Counted from the first letter of the stretch, positions 40,763 to 52,119 are shown. The stretch is DNA of 64,000 nucleotides from Micromonospora sp. FIMYZ51 (GCF_038246755.1 NZ_CP134706.1:6265501-6329500), one strand, 5' to 3'. Notes: generated by a model not told the origin, from the sequence alone. Numbers and translations: made by a program.

Positions 40763-41635
40763 TCAGCGCTGGAAGCGGACCGGGCCCTGCTGGGCGGCCA
40801 ACTGCTCCAGCCGGGCCACCCGCTGCTCCATCGGCGGGTGCGTGGCGAAGAGCGCGGCCACTCCGCCGCCCTTGAACGGGTTGGCGATCATCAGGTGGGC
40901 GGTGCTGGTGAGCTGCCCCTCGGCCGGCAGCGGCCGACGCTGGGCACCCATATGGATCTTCCGCAGAGCGCTGGCCAGGGCCAGCGGGTCACGGGTCAGC
41001 TCGGCGCCGGAGGCGTCCGCCTGGAACTCCCGGCTCCGGCTGATCGCCAGCTGGATGACGGACGCGGCGATCGGGCCCAGGATGATGGTGAGCAGCAGCA
41101 CCAGCGGGTTCGGGCCGTCCTCGTCGTTGCCGCCCAGCGGAATGAACAGGGCCAGGTTCGCGATCATCGTGATGATGCCGGCCAGACCCGCCGCCACGCT
41201 GGAGATGAGGATGTCCCGGTTGTAGACGTGCGACAGCTCGTGCCCGATGACGCCCCGCAACTCACGGTAGTCGAGCAGCTCGACGATCCCCTGCGTCACG
41301 CAGACCGCCGCGTGCTGCGGGTTGCGGCCGGTGGCGAACGCGTTGGGCTGAGCGGTCGGGCTGATGTAGAGGCGCGGCATCGGCTGCCGGGCTTCGGCGG
41401 CCAACTCCCGCACCATGTGGTACAGCTCGGGGAACTGTGCCTCGCTTACCGGTTGCGCCCGCATCGAGCGCAGTGCCAGCTTGTCGGAGTAGAAGTAGGT
41501 GACGCCGTTCATCACCAGCGACACGAGTACGGCGATGACCAGTCCGCCACTGCCACCGAACCAGTAGCCCACCGCCAGGATCAACGAGGTGAGCAGGCCG
41601 AGCAGTGCGGCGGTCTTGAGACGGTTGTGGTGCAC
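40763..41635 (-). CDS. htpX: Membrane zinc metalloprotease HtpX
   Basis: 290 residues from GTG 41635, with AAGGAGT 6 nt upstream. Two N-terminal and two central membrane segments; the M48 zinc site is [14 protein letters not shown] (HExxH) with a downstream Glu in [12 protein letters not shown]. It degrades misfolded membrane proteins. A monocistronic unit with its own terminator. Confidence 0.95.
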   Translation of the reverse strand: MHHNRLKTAALLGLLTSLILAVGYWFGGSGGLVIAVLVSLVMNGVTYFYSDKLALRSMRAQPVSEAQFPELYHMVRELAAEARQPMPRLYISPTAQPNAFATGRNPQHAAVCVTQGIVELLDYRELRGVIGHELSHVYNRDILISSVAAGLAGIITMIANLALFIPLGGNDEDGPNPLVLLLTIILGPIAASVIQLAISRSREFQADASGAELTRDPLALASALRKIHMGAQRRPLPAEGQLTSTAHLMIANPFKGGGVAALFATHPPMEQRVARLEQLAAQQGPVRFQR

Positions 41636-41799
41636 GAATCACTCCTTCGGTGCACGGATGCCGGGATCCGCTGACCGGTACAACACACCGGTACCCGTCA
41701 ACCATCCGTCTCATGACTGAGAGTTACCTGAGTGACAGTGACTCAACTTCCGGCGGGCGCTCAGCTACCTACCGGCGGCCCCCAGCTTCCGGCGGGCGC

Positions 41800-43266
41800 T
41801 CAGCTTCCGGCGAGGTCGAGCACCAACTGCGGAGCGAAGCCGACGATCAGGGCGACCAGGGTGGCCACCGCCAGCGCCCCGGCCACCACGCGGCCCGGCC
41901 GGGCGAGCGGGGCCACGGCGTCGCCGGTCGGCGCGTACAGCAGCGCGGCGAAACGCAGGTAGTAGGCCAGACCGATCACCGCGTTCACCGCCACCACCAG
42001 GGCCAGCCAGCCGGCCCCGCCGTCGAGCAGCGACCGGACCACCGTCACCTTGGCGAAGAGCCCGGCCAGGGCGGGCGGTAGACCGGCCAACCCGACAAGC
42101 GCGAACGCCAGCGCGGCACCGATCCAGGGCTGCCGGCGGGCGGCCCCCCGCAGGTCGTCCAGGCGACCGCCGTCCGCGCCCGCCGGGCGCAGGGCCACCA
42201 CACCGGCGAAGGCCGCCAACTCCAGCAGCACGAAGAAGACGGCGTACGCCAGAGCTGCGGCGTACACGCCGGAACGGGCGTCGGCGTCGGCAAGCGCCAG
42301 GGCACCGAGCGGGGCGAGGATGTAGCCGGCCTGGGCCACCGATGACCAGGCCAGCAGCCGGACGGTACGCCGCTGGCGCAGCGCCACCAGGTTGCCCACG
42401 GTCATGGTCAGCGCGGCGACCAGAGCCAGGATCGGCCCGGTCACGCCCTGGGGCAGCGCGTACTGCACCACCGCGAGCAGGGCGACCACCCCGCCGAACT
42501 TCGACGCGGTCGACAGGTACGCGGCCACCGGCAGCGGTGCGCCGTCGTAGGTGGCCGGCGCCCAGGCATGGAACGGCACCGCCGCCACCTTGAACGCCAG
42601 CCCGGCCACCAGCAGGGTCACCGCCACCCCGGTCAGCGGCAGGTCGAGCAGGTCCGAGCGGTCGGCCAGCGCCACCCCCAACCTGTTGAGGTGCAGCGCA
42701 CCGGTGCTCGCGTAGAGCAGCGCGGCACCGAGCAGGGTGATCGTGGTGGCGATCACGCTCACCACGAAGAAGGTGAGCGCCGCCTCGGCGCTGGCCAGGC
42801 TGCCCCGGCGGAGCCCGACCAGGATGTAGAGCGGCAGGGTGAGGGTCTCCACCGCCACGATCAGGGTGATCAGGTCGCCGGCCGCGCCGAGCACCACGCC
42901 GCCGGTCATCGAGCAGGCGAGCAGGAAGCAGTACTCTCCCACCGGGGTCGCGCCGGACCGCAGCAGCGGCCCGGAGAGCGCGAGCACGCCCAGCACCAGC
43001 AGCGGCACCAGCGCGGCGACAAGCGCCGCCCGGCCACCGAACAGGTACGAGCAGTCGGTGCCGACGCAGAAGGTACGCCGCTCGCCGGCCGCGCCGACCG
43101 CCACCGCGCCGATCGCGGTGGCGACCGCACCGGTGACCGCCGCGAACACGGTCGCCGCCGGCCGGGCCAGCAGCAGGTCGACCAGGAGCACCAACACCGC
43201 CGTCCCGGCGGCCAGGTACGCCGGCAGCAGCGCCACGTTGTCGACGCTCTGCGCCACCATGCTCAC
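41800..43266 (-). CDS. nuoN: NADH-quinone oxidoreductase subunit N-like
   Basis: 488 residues from GTG 43266 (GGAAGG 5 nt upstream); ATG 43260 is possible. Fourteen or so membrane segments and an antiporter-type proton-translocating core (Proton_antipo_M), for example VAALTMTVGNLVALRQ and KVAAVPFHAWAPATYDGAP with the conserved Lys. It is the last gene of the nuoI-JKLMN operon. Three degenerate copies of its final codons (GCCGGAAGCTGA) follow the stop at 41744-41799. Confidence 0.93.
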   Translation of the reverse strand: MSMVAQSVDNVALLPAYLAAGTAVLVLLVDLLLARPAATVFAAVTGAVATAIGAVAVGAAGERRTFCVGTDCSYLFGGRAALVAALVPLLVLGVLALSGPLLRSGATPVGEYCFLLACSMTGGVVLGAAGDLITLIVAVETLTLPLYILVGLRRGSLASAEAALTFFVVSVIATTITLLGAALLYASTGALHLNRLGVALADRSDLLDLPLTGVAVTLLVAGLAFKVAAVPFHAWAPATYDGAPLPVAAYLSTASKFGGVVALLAVVQYALPQGVTGPILALVAALTMTVGNLVALRQRRTVRLLAWSSVAQAGYILAPLGALALADADARSGVYAAALAYAVFFVLLELAAFAGVVALRPAGADGGRLDDLRGAARRQPWIGAALAFALVGLAGLPPALAGLFAKVTVVRSLLDGGAGWLALVVAVNAVIGLAYYLRFAALLYAPTGDAVAPLARPGRVVAGALAVATLVALIVGFAPQLVLDLAGS

Positions 43267-43291
43267 GCCCACCTTCCGTCGGCGGTCCCGG

Positions 43292-44920
43292 TCATCGCAG
43301 CACCTCCACCAGGGCGGCCACCGGTGCCTCGGCCACGCCCAGCACCAGGGTCGGCGCCAGCCCGACGGCCAGCGCCAGCAACACCAGCGGCGCCCAGGCG
43401 ACCAACTCCGCACCGGCCAGCCCCGATCCGGGTCGGGCGACGACGGGACCGGCCGACTCGACTCCCGGCCCGGCAACGGCAGGCTGCGGGCCGGTGGCTG
43501 CCGGGGCCGCCGCCGGTTCCCGCCGCAACGCCGCGACGGCCGCGCTCGGCCGGCCGTGGGTCACCCGCCGCAGCAACCGCAGCAGGTACGCGGCCGTCAG
43601 CGCCCCGCCGAGCGCGGCCAGCACCGCAAGCGTGGTCCAGAGGGCCCCGCCCACCTCGACGGCGGCGACCACGGCGAACGCCTCACCCCAGAAGCCGGCC
43701 AGTCCTGGCAGGCCCAGCGAGGCGACCGCCGCGAAGGCGAGCAGCCCGGAGAGCCGGGGTGCGGTCTCCCGCAACCCGGACAGCTCGCGCAGCGCCCCGG
43801 TGTGGGTCCGGTCCTTGATCGCGCCGGCCAGGAAGAAGAGCAGGCCGGTGATGATGCCGTGCGCGACGTTGCCGATCAGCGCCGCCTGGATGCCGGTGGT
43901 GGTGAGCGTGGCGATCCCGAGCAGCACGAAGCCCATGTGCCCCACGCTGGAGTACGCGATAAGCCGTTTCAGCTCGGTCTGTGCCAGGCAGACCAGCGAG
44001 CCGACCAGGATGGCCGCGACGGCGAGCACGCCGAGCACCGGCGCCGCCCAGCGGGCACCTTCGGGGGCCACCCCGACGGCGACCCGGATCAAGCCGTACG
44101 TGCCCATCTTGAGCAGCACCCCGGCGAGCAGCACGCTGCCGACGGTGGGTGCCTGGGTGTGCGCGTCCGGCAGCCAGGAATGCAGCGGCCAGAGCGGGCT
44201 CTTCACCGCGAAGGCCAGCGCGAGCAGCGTGAACGCGACAAGTTGGGTGCTGCGGGACAGCCCGGTGCCACCGGTGAGCGCGACGATGTCGGCGGTGCCT
44301 GCGGCGGCCACCACGACGTAGACCCCGACCAGCAGCAGCACCGACCCGAAGAGGGTGTAGAGGGCGAACTTCCGCCCGGCCCGGCGGCGCGCCGCCACCG
44401 CCGCCGGATCGGTGCCGTCGCCGCCCCAGCCGACGATGATCGCGTACATCGGCAGCAGGACGACCTCGAAGAAGAGGAAGAAGAGGACCAGGTCCAGGGC
44501 GAGGAAGGTGCCGAGGATGCCGACCTCGACCACCAGCAGCAGCGCCACCAGCGCCCGCCCGCTGCCGCCGGCCGGCACCCGCCAGAGGCTGTAGCCGCAG
44601 CAGAGCAACGTGAGCAGGGCGGTCAGCACCACCAGGGGCCAGGAGATGCCGTCCACCCCGAGGTGGAACCGCAGGTCCAGCCCCGGCACCCAGGGCAGGT
44701 CGAGCGCGTGCCAGGGCCGTACGGCCGGCGGGGTCGGCCGGTAGGCCGTCCAGGAGCCGGCCCGGTCAACGACCAGCGCGAGCGCCGCGACGAGGGTAAG
44801 CGCGGCGGCGATCGTACCCACCAGCCGGGCGGCCCGGTCGCGTGGCGTGGCCGCCACCGCGAGCGCACCGAGGGCCGGCACCGCGAGTACCGCGACCAGC
44901 AGGAACTGCCCGAGACTCAT
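43292..44920 (-). CDS. nuoM: NADH-quinone oxidoreductase subunit M-like
   Basis: 542 residues. Antiporter-type subunit with LGVDGISWPLVVLTALLT, then FEVVLLPMYAIIVGWGG, KSPLWPLHSWLPDAHTQAPT (conserved Lys/His) and IAYSSVGHMGFVLLG. A Pro/Ala-rich insertion lies near the C-terminus. The start codon overlaps the stop of a repeat-derived ORF (ATGA) whose 3' end supplies the GGAGG site. It lies 25 bp upstream of nuoN. Confidence 0.95.
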   Translation of the reverse strand: MSLGQFLLVAVLAVPALGALAVAATPRDRAARLVGTIAAALTLVAALALVVDRAGSWTAYRPTPPAVRPWHALDLPWVPGLDLRFHLGVDGISWPLVVLTALLTLLCCGYSLWRVPAGGSGRALVALLLVVEVGILGTFLALDLVLFFLFFEVVLLPMYAIIVGWGGDGTDPAAVAARRRAGRKFALYTLFGSVLLLVGVYVVVAAAGTADIVALTGGTGLSRSTQLVAFTLLALAFAVKSPLWPLHSWLPDAHTQAPTVGSVLLAGVLLKMGTYGLIRVAVGVAPEGARWAAPVLGVLAVAAILVGSLVCLAQTELKRLIAYSSVGHMGFVLLGIATLTTTGIQAALIGNVAHGIITGLLFFLAGAIKDRTHTGALRELSGLRETAPRLSGLLAFAAVASLGLPGLAGFWGEAFAVVAAVEVGGALWTTLAVLAALGGALTAAYLLRLLRRVTHGRPSAAVAALRREPAAAPAATGPQPAVAGPGVESAGPVVARPGSGLAGAELVAWAPLVLLALAVGLAPTLVLGVAEAPVAALVEVLR

Positions 44921-45090
44921 GCCGCCCCTCCGGTCCTGCGCGCTGCCGGTCTGCCGAGGCTCATGCGGTGACTCCGATTGCGCGGTACCGCCCGGTCGAA
45001 GCTCATGCGGTGACTCCGATTGCGCGCTGCCACCCGGTCGAGGCTCATGCGGTGACTCCGATTGCGCGGTACCGCCCGGTCCAGGCTCAT
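44917..45090 (-). CDS. 57-aa repeat ORF bridging nuoL and nuoM
   Basis: Three 42-bp tandem repeats (45043-45084, 45001-45042, 44959-45000) in frame give three copies of MSxDRxxxRNRSHR, then MSLGRPAARRTGGAA. The start overlaps the nuoL stop (ATGA) and the stop overlaps the nuoM start (ATGA). Each repeat is derived from the nuoL 3' end (GGAGCCACCGCATGA). No homologue is recognised; it may be translated simply to keep nuoL-nuoM coupling. Confidence 0.5.
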   Translation of the reverse strand: MSLDRAVPRNRSHRMSLDRVAARNRSHRMSFDRAVPRNRSHRMSLGRPAARRTGGAA

Positions 45091-47042
45091 GCGGTGGCTC
45101 CGATCAGGACGGCGGCCAGCCCGATCAGCAGCACACCGGCGAGCAGCGCGGCGGCGGCGCGGGGCAGCGCCGCCCGGTGCAGGGCGCCGAGCCCACCACC
45201 GAGGGCGCGGGCACCCCGCCCGGTCCCGGTGACCGCCCCGTCCACCACCCGCTCGTCGGCCACCCGCGCCGCCCGCCCGAGCGCGCTCGTCGGGCGTACC
45301 ACCAGGGCGTGCTGGACGTCGTCGAGGCGGAACGCGCGGGCGAAGACCGGCCGCAGCGGACCCAGCGCCGCCGCCGGATCGGCGGCGGTGTCCCGCCGCC
45401 AGCCGGCCCAGGCCAGTGCGGCACCGAGCAGCAGCAGCGCCAGCGGTAGCAGCATCAGCGGCCCGATGTGCATCCCCAGCTCACCGGGACCATTCGACAC
45501 CAGCCGATCGGTGAAGGCGGGCCAGAACCCGGCCAGGCCGAGCAGCGCGGCCGGGACGGCCAGCAGCAGCACCGGCCAGCGCAACACCGCCGGCGGGTCG
45601 TGCGGCTCGACCAACGGATCGCGGGCGGTGCCGAAGAAGGTACGCAGCAGCAGCCGGGTGGCGTACCAGGCGGTGACGGCGACCCCGACCAGGCCGGCGA
45701 GGAACACCAGCCAGCCGACCCAGACCGGGGCCGGACCGCCGCCGTGCAGCGCCTCCTCGGCGGCGGCGAGCACGCCCTCCTTGCTCCAGAAACCGGCCAG
45801 CGGCGGTACGCCGGCCAGCGCGCCCAGCCCGATCAGCGTGCACCAGAAGGTGACCGGCATGCTGTGCCGCAGCCCGCCCATCCGGGACATCAGCGTGGTG
45901 CCGACGGCGTGGATCACCGCACCGGCGGCGAGGAAGAGCAGCGCCTTGAACGCGGCGTGGGTGAGCAGGTGGAACAGCGCGGCGGCCGGGGCGCCGACGG
46001 CGAGCGCGCCGGTCATGTAGCCGATCTGGGAGACCGTGGACCAGGCGAGCACCCGCTTGATGTCGTCCTGCGCGGTGGCGGCGAACGCGCCGAGCAGCAG
46101 GGTCACCGAGGCCATCACCCCGAGTACCGCAAGCACGGCCGGGGTGGCCGCGAAGATCGGCCAGAGCCGGGTGACCGCGTACACGCCGGCGGCCACCATG
46201 GTCGCGGCGTGGATCAGCGCGGAGATCGGCGTCGGGCCCGCCATCGCGTCCGGCAGCCAGGTGTGCAGCGGGAACTGGGCGCTCTTGCCGGCGACCCCGG
46301 CGAGCAGCAGCAGGCCGGCGGCGGTGAGCGTGGTCGCGCTGTGGTCGTGGGCGAGCACGTCGGCGATCCGGAAGCTGCCCGCCGAGACACCGAGCAGCGC
46401 GATGCCGAGCAGGAAGCCGACGTCACCGACCCGGGTCACCAGAAACGCCTTCATCGCGGCGGTCGGCGCCTCCGGCAGCCGCCGGTCGTGGGCGATCAGC
46501 AGGTACGAGCAGATCCCCATCACCTCCCAGCCGACCAGCAGCAAGATCAGGTCACCGGAGACCACCACCAGCAGCATGGCGGCGGTGAAGAGGCTGATCT
46601 GCGCCGCGTACGGCGGGTAGCGATGATCGACGTCCAGGTCGTCGTGCGGGCCGCGCTTGAGGTAACCGATCGAGTAGACCTGCACGGCCAGCGCGACCGC
46701 CGCCACCGCGACCGCGACCAGGGCGGCGGCACCGTCGAGGCGTACCCCGAGGGTGACGGTGAGCCCGCCGAACCGGATCCAGGTGGTCGACACCTCCGCC
46801 GGGCCGTCCAGGGTGACCAGCAGGGCCAGCGCCAGGCCGAGCGCACCGGCCGCGCCGGCCACGCCGAGACCGATGGCGACCCGCCGGGCGACATCGGGCC
46901 CGGAGCCGGCGATGGCACCCCGTCGGCCGGCGTCGGGCACCGTGCCAGCGCTGCGCGACGAGGGCGGCAGCAGCAGGCCGATCAGACCGGCGACCAGGGG
47001 TACGGCCGGCAGCAGCACACCGAGCAGCGTCACGCCGTTCAC
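45087..47042 (-). CDS. nuoL: NADH-quinone oxidoreductase subunit L-like
   Basis: 651 residues from GTG 47042. Antiporter-type subunit: [20 protein letters not shown], then [38 protein letters not shown], then [18 protein letters not shown] and [22 protein letters not shown] sequence. The C-terminal lateral helix region is present. GTGA overlap with nuoK. Its 3' end is the source of the 42-bp repeats that follow. Confidence 0.95.
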   Translation of the reverse strand: MNGVTLLGVLLPAVPLVAGLIGLLLPPSSRSAGTVPDAGRRGAIAGSGPDVARRVAIGLGVAGAAGALGLALALLVTLDGPAEVSTTWIRFGGLTVTLGVRLDGAAALVAVAVAAVALAVQVYSIGYLKRGPHDDLDVDHRYPPYAAQISLFTAAMLLVVVSGDLILLLVGWEVMGICSYLLIAHDRRLPEAPTAAMKAFLVTRVGDVGFLLGIALLGVSAGSFRIADVLAHDHSATTLTAAGLLLLAGVAGKSAQFPLHTWLPDAMAGPTPISALIHAATMVAAGVYAVTRLWPIFAATPAVLAVLGVMASVTLLLGAFAATAQDDIKRVLAWSTVSQIGYMTGALAVGAPAAALFHLLTHAAFKALLFLAAGAVIHAVGTTLMSRMGGLRHSMPVTFWCTLIGLGALAGVPPLAGFWSKEGVLAAAEEALHGGGPAPVWVGWLVFLAGLVGVAVTAWYATRLLLRTFFGTARDPLVEPHDPPAVLRWPVLLLAVPAALLGLAGFWPAFTDRLVSNGPGELGMHIGPLMLLPLALLLLGAALAWAGWRRDTAADPAAALGPLRPVFARAFRLDDVQHALVVRPTSALGRAARVADERVVDGAVTGTGRGARALGGGLGALHRAALPRAAAALLAGVLLIGLAAVLIGATA

Positions 47043-47350
47043 CGCTCACCCTCCAGCGGTACCTCGTCGACGGCGACAGTTGCCCGCATCCGGTAGAGCT
47101 GGAGCACGATCGCCAGGCCGACCCCGATCTCGGCGGCGGCCAGCACGATCACGAAGAGCGCGAAGACCTGGCCGCCGTGCGGCAGCATCGCCTTCGCCGT
47201 GGTGTCCGCCGTGATCAGAATCAGGTTCACCGCGTTGAGCATCAGCTCGACGGACATCAGCACCAGCACCGCGTTGCGTCGGCGCAGTACGCCGTACACG
47301 CCGAGGCCGAAGAGCAGGGCGGCGGTGACGTACGGGATGACCGGTCTCAC
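47039..47350 (-). CDS. nuoK: NADH-quinone oxidoreductase subunit K-like
   Basis: 103 residues from GTG 47350 (overlapping the nuoJ stop). Three membrane segments with the conserved Glu in [15 protein letters not shown] and a second Glu in [17 protein letters not shown]. Standard length for the family. Confidence 0.95.
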   Translation of the reverse strand: MRPVIPYVTAALLFGLGVYGVLRRRNAVLVLMSVELMLNAVNLILITADTTAKAMLPHGGQVFALFVIVLAAAEIGVGLAIVLQLYRMRATVAVDEVPLEGER

Positions 47351-47934
47351 CGCAGCGGCTCCCGTCCACTTTCCGCGTTGTCGGTCGGGGCGCGCCCCCC
47401 GACGTCCGGCCCCCCGACGTCGGGGCGGCCGATGTCGGGGCGGCCGATGTCGGGGCGGGAGAGCACGATGGCGCCGACCAGGGCCGCCAACAGCAGCACC
47501 GAGAGCAGCTCGAACGGCAGCACCCAGGCGCCGAAGACCTGCTCGCCGATGCGTTCGGCGGTGCCCGCTTCCGGCAGTTCCACCCTCGTCCAGCGGTACG
47601 CGTCGACAAGCAGCGCCGCCAGGCCCAACCCGACCCCGCCGCCGATCAGTGCGGCCGGCCAACCGGGACGGTCCAGGTCGTCAGAGGGACCGATCGGCGC
47701 GCGAGTAAGCATCACCGCGAAGAGCAGCAGCACCACGACCGCGCCGACGTAGATCAGCACCTGCACCCAGGTCACCAGTTCGGCGGTGAGGACCAGGTAC
47801 ATGCCGGCCAGGGCACCGAGGCAGACCACCAGGTAGAGCCCGGCCCGGACCAGGTGTCGCGTCGCCACCACCAGCACGCCCGCACCGACGGCCACCGCGC
47901 CGAGGGCGAGCAGCAGCACGTCCACGCCGGTCAC
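47347..47934 (-). CDS. nuoJ: NADH-quinone oxidoreductase subunit J-like
   Basis: 195 residues from GTG 47934. Five membrane segments, with the conserved [35 protein letters not shown] and [18 protein letters not shown]. The C-terminus carries a tandem pentapeptide ([20 protein letters not shown]) from a short DNA repeat at 47396-47459, absent from most relatives. GTGA overlaps on both sides. Confidence 0.95.
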   Translation of the reverse strand: MTGVDVLLLALGAVAVGAGVLVVATRHLVRAGLYLVVCLGALAGMYLVLTAELVTWVQVLIYVGAVVVLLLFAVMLTRAPIGPSDDLDRPGWPAALIGGGVGLGLAALLVDAYRWTRVELPEAGTAERIGEQVFGAWVLPFELLSVLLLAALVGAIVLSRPDIGRPDIGRPDVGGPDVGGRAPTDNAESGREPLR

Positions 47935-48701
47935 GCGGTCGTACCTTCGTCGTCGCCGGCCCCGGCGTCACCGGGCGCGGCGTCACCGGGCGCGGCCGGG
48001 CCCCGGTCGGAGGCAGTCGGGCCACTGTCGGGGGCGGACGCAGGCGGGTCACTGGCCGGGGTGGCTTTGCCGTCGCCGCTTGTGGGCGTGGGGCCGCCGG
48101 GGTTGGCGCGGGGTGGGGCGGGGCGGCGTTCGGGGCGTACCGCCGGGGTGGTCGGTCGGGCGGCGGAGGCGGCCGGGACCGTGGCCTTGCGCGCGGCGGC
48201 GGTCTCCTCCTTGGCCGGCTCGCCGTTGCGGTCGTGCGCGGGCGGCGGCGGCACGGTGACCATCCACTCGCCCAGGTGGTCCTTGTCGTGCAGCAGGTCC
48301 TTGATGTCGTACTCGGCGTACTCGAACTCCGGCGACCAGTAGAGCGCGTCGAAGGGGCAGACCTCGATGCAGATGCCGCAGTACATGCAGAGCGAGAAGT
48401 CGATGTCGAACCGGTCGAGCACGTTGCGCTGGCGGGGGCGGGCGGCGCCGGGCACCGCCACCTCCTCCTTGTGCGAGTCGATGTAGATGCACCAGTCCGG
48501 ACACTCGCGTGCGCAGAGCATGCAGACCGTGCAGTTCTCCTCCAGCAGGGCGATCACCCCGCGCGAGCGCGGCGGCAGATCGGGAGCGACGTCCGGGTAC
48601 TGCTGGGTGGTGGACCGCTTCGTCATCGTCTTGAGCGTGACCGCCAGCCCCTTCACCAGGCCGCTGCCCGGCATCCCGGCCGGCTCGCTTCGCTCGCTCA
48701 T
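47931..48701 (-). CDS. nuoI: NADH-quinone oxidoreductase subunit I-like ferredoxin
   Basis: 256 residues if started at ATG 48701; ATG 48710 is equally possible. Two 4Fe-4S motifs: [12 protein letters not shown] and [12 protein letters not shown], which carry electrons toward the quinone. The C-terminal 100 residues are a Pro/Ala-rich disordered extension not needed by the family. It is the first gene of the nuoIJKLMN operon; the usual upstream nuoH lies 3.4 kb away. Confidence 0.93.
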   Translation of the reverse strand: MSERSEPAGMPGSGLVKGLAVTLKTMTKRSTTQQYPDVAPDLPPRSRGVIALLEENCTVCMLCARECPDWCIYIDSHKEEVAVPGAARPRQRNVLDRFDIDFSLCMYCGICIEVCPFDALYWSPEFEYAEYDIKDLLHDKDHLGEWMVTVPPPPAHDRNGEPAKEETAAARKATVPAASAARPTTPAVRPERRPAPPRANPGGPTPTSGDGKATPASDPPASAPDSGPTASDRGPAAPGDAAPGDAGAGDDEGTTA

Positions 48702-48805
48702 GCCGAACATCCTGCCCTGTGCGCACGGCGTGCGCGACCACCACCCGGGGGTTGGTGAGAGTACGGTGGCTGTGGGGAGAACGGCGCACCGGAAAGGACC
48801 CGTCA

Positions 48806-49378
48806 ATGACCGCCGCGCTGCACGACGACTACCCGGCGCCGGGCGAGTGGACGACGGACGACCTCGACCGCCTGCCCGACGACGGCCACCGCCGTGAACT
48901 CCTGGACGGACAACTGATCGTGTCGCCCTCCCCCACGCGACTGCACCAATCCATCGCACTGCGGCTCGGCGCCGCCCTGATGGAGACCTGCCCCGCCGAG
49001 TTCGACGTAACCCAGGGGGTGTCGGTGCGGATGTCCCGCACCCGAGCCTTCATCCCGGACGTGCTGGTCACCGAGCTGGACGCCGCCGCCCGCAATCCCT
49101 CGTCCTACCTGCCGAGCGAAGTCCTGCTGGTGGTCGAGATCGTCTCGGAGCGGACCCGCAGCATCGACCGGGTGCTCAAGCCCGCGCTGTACGCCGAGGC
49201 GGACATCCCGTTCTTCTGGCGGATCGAGACGGAGTCGGGCATCGTGGTGCACGCCCACCGGCTCGACCCGGTGAAGCGCGTCTACGTCGAGCACGTCCGG
49301 ATGTCCGACGGCATTCTGCTGGCCGACCCGTGGGAGATGGACATCCCGCTGGAGCGCATCACCCCGCGCTCCCGCTGA
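48806..49378 (+). CDS. Uma2-family putative endonuclease
   Basis: 190 residues from ATG 48806. The Uma2 core has [29 protein letters not shown], then [20 protein letters not shown] and [16 protein letters not shown]: a PD-(D/E)XK-like fold. These proteins are abundant in actinomycetes; function unknown. It converges on and overlaps the tetR gene by 20 bp. Confidence 0.88.
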   Translation: MTAALHDDYPAPGEWTTDDLDRLPDDGHRRELLDGQLIVSPSPTRLHQSIALRLGAALMETCPAEFDVTQGVSVRMSRTRAFIPDVLVTELDAAARNPSSYLPSEVLLVVEIVSERTRSIDRVLKPALYAEADIPFFWRIETESGIVVHAHRLDPVKRVYVEHVRMSDGILLADPWEMDIPLERITPRSR

Positions 49379-49982
49379 CCTGCTGCGACCGGCCCGCTGA
49401 CGTTGCCAGGTGGGCGAAGTGGGCGTCCACCTCGGCGCGAGCCTCGGCGGGCGTGAGTGCGGTCGACAGCAGCCGGACGGTGAGCCCGTCCAGCAGCGTG
49501 GCGAGCCCGCTCGCCGCCGCCGGCACATCGACGTCCGCGGCGATGCTGCCGTCCGCGCGGGCCTGGGCGACCAGGCGTTCGAGGTTGCCGCGCAGCTCGA
49601 CGGCGCTGTCCCGCAGCACGCCCGCGATCCGCTCGTCGATCAGGGACTCGGCGGTCAGCACCAGCCAGACCCGCGCCTCGAAGATCCGGTCGGCGTCCAG
49701 GGGTACGAGTTCCAGCACGGCGAGCCGCAGCGTGTCCAGCGCGGTCGGCCCGGTCGGGATCATCCGGGCCCGGTTGACCACCCGGTCGGCCAGGTGCGCC
49801 ATCGCGGCCCGGACCATCAGCTCCCGGGTCGGTAGGTAGTGCTGGGCGGTGGCCAGCGGCATGCCCGCCTCGCCCGCGACGGCCCGCACGGTCGTCCCGG
49901 CCGCTCCGGTACGGCTCAGCACGGCGCATGCGGCGGCACCGAGTCGTCGTCGGCGTTCCTCGTGATCGACCACCTTCGGCAT
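49359..49982 (-). CDS. TetR-family regulator divergent from the CPBP gene
   Basis: 207 residues. The HTH region is TTVRAVAGEAGMPLATAQHY, with a TetR_C-type ligand domain after it. Only 43 bp separate it from the divergent CPBP gene, and a perfect 14-bp palindrome lies in that gap, so it very likely controls both. Confidence 0.9.
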   Translation of the reverse strand: MPKVVDHEERRRRLGAAACAVLSRTGAAGTTVRAVAGEAGMPLATAQHYLPTRELMVRAAMAHLADRVVNRARMIPTGPTALDTLRLAVLELVPLDADRIFEARVWLVLTAESLIDERIAGVLRDSAVELRGNLERLVAQARADGSIAADVDVPAAASGLATLLDGLTVRLLSTALTPAEARAEVDAHFAHLATSAGRSQQVSGSAG

Positions 49983-50009
49983 GCGCCGATGATACTTTAT
50001 CGGTCGGTT

Positions 50010-50023
50010 GACCTAAATAGGTC
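50010..50023. promoter_or_regulatory. Operator between tetR and the CPBP gene
   Basis: GACCTA-AA-TAGGTC, a perfect palindrome. It overlaps a TAAATA -10 box that ends 6 nt before the GTG of the CPBP gene, pointing to a leaderless mRNA blocked by the bound repressor. Confidence 0.7.
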
Positions 50024-50025
50024 GC

Positions 50026-50769
50026 GTGACTAACATTGGCGCGATGAGTACGCCTACCGCTCCGGCCCGCCCCACCCCGTCGCCGCCCGCGACCCGGTTC
50101 AGCTGGCTCGACCTGGTGATCGTCCTCGTGGTCGGCTTCGGCCTGGCCAACGCCACGGTGGCCGACCTGCTCGCCCGAGGACCGGCCGCGCTCGGCGCCG
50201 CCGAGGTGGTCGCCATGAGCATCGCCTGGTTCCTGATCAACGGGGCCCAGCTGCTGGTCGGCCTCGCCGTCACGTACCACCGGTTCGGCGCGGTACGCGC
50301 ACCGCTCCTGCTGCACCGGCCCCGACCCGCCCAACTGCGCGCAGCCGGCGGCTGGGGCCTGGCGAAGGCGGCGTTCACCCTCGTCCTGCTACTCGTGCTA
50401 CCGGCGGCGCTGACCGCCGACGGTGGCGGTGAGGGCGGTTACCCGGCCGGCCCGCTGCTGGCCCAGTTCACCTTCGCCCTCTTCTTCGCGGCCGTCGCCT
50501 CCCCGATCTACGAGGAAGTGCTCTACCGGGGCGTCTTCTTCCAGGGGCTGGCCGCCCGACTCCCCGCCGTCGCCGCGATCGTGACCTCCGCCGCCTTCTT
50601 CGCGGTGATGCACCTGCCCCGGGGCTTCAACACCATCAGCGCGTTCACCGCCGGCCTGCTCTTCGCCTGGCTGCTGCACCGCCACCGGAACCTCTGGGTA
50701 CCGATCGTGGCCCACGCGGTGAGCAACGGCGCCCTGGTCGTACTCGCCTTCGCCGCCCAGGCCGCCTGA
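50026..50769 (+). CDS. CPBP-family intramembrane protease
   Basis: 247 residues from GTG 50026 (leaderless; ATG 50044 possible). Seven or so membrane segments; the ABI/CPBP motifs are YEEVLYRGVFFQGL (EExxxR), SAAFFAVMHLPRGF (conserved His) and HAVSNGALV. Related proteins cleave prenylated or anti-sigma substrates or give bacteriocin immunity. Tandem repeats derived from its 3' flank follow. Confidence 0.88.
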   Translation: MTNIGAMSTPTAPARPTPSPPATRFSWLDLVIVLVVGFGLANATVADLLARGPAALGAAEVVAMSIAWFLINGAQLLVGLAVTYHRFGAVRAPLLLHRPRPAQLRAAGGWGLAKAAFTLVLLLVLPAALTADGGGEGGYPAGPLLAQFTFALFFAAVASPIYEEVLYRGVFFQGLAARLPAVAAIVTSAAFFAVMHLPRGFNTISAFTAGLLFAWLLHRHRNLWVPIVAHAVSNGALVVLAFAAQAA

Positions 50770-50772
50770 GCA

Positions 50773-50925
50773 ACAGACTGGCCGTCAGCCGGGCTTCCAC
50801 CGAGCCGGCAGCTGGCCCGTCAGCCGGCTTCCCACCGAGTCGGCAACCGGCCCTGAGCCGGGCGGTCACCGAGCCGGTGGGCGGCCCTGAGCCGGGCTGT
50901 CACCGAGCCGGTGGGCGGAGCATCA
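50773..50925 (+). repeat. Tandem repeats after the CPBP gene
   Basis: Four to five degenerate copies of a unit of about 34 bp (GCCGGGCKGTCACCGAGCCG core). The last two copies (50856-50924) are nearly identical. Ends just before the GST-like gene. Confidence 0.65.
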
Positions 50926-50974
50926 GCCATGATGGGACCCGAACGGGCAGCTGGCACGGGCAGAGGGCGAGGCA

Positions 50975-52021
<1,047 letters not shown>

Positions 52022-52030
52022 CCTGGCGGC

Positions 52031-52116
52031 GCGGGTGGTTTGTTAAAAGCGCGGGTGGTTTGTTAAGAGGGGGCCCTTCCTATACCGGAGGCGTTAACAG
52101 GGGGCCCTTCCTTGCA
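52031..52116. repeat. Dispersed GGAAGGGCCCC palindrome, copy 1
   Basis: Copy of the genome-wide unit (GGGGGCCCTTCC ... GGCGTTAAC ... GGGGGCCCTTCC, 52061-52116), preceded by a 20-bp direct repeat (GCGGGTGGTTTGTTAA twice). It is in opposite orientation to the copies at 62.2 and 63.5 kb. It lies between two convergent genes and may act as a terminator. Confidence 0.8.
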
Positions 52117-52119
52117 TCC

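Noticed and set aside
42839..44971. Long plus-strand open frame opposite nuoM/nuoN
   Set aside because: Low-complexity Arg/Gln/Gly composition and no RBS; it is the antisense of two intact membrane-protein genes.
44959..45105. CRISPR-like array in the nuoL-nuoM gap
   Set aside because: The units are contiguous 42-bp tandem repeats without spacers and derive from the nuoL 3' end.
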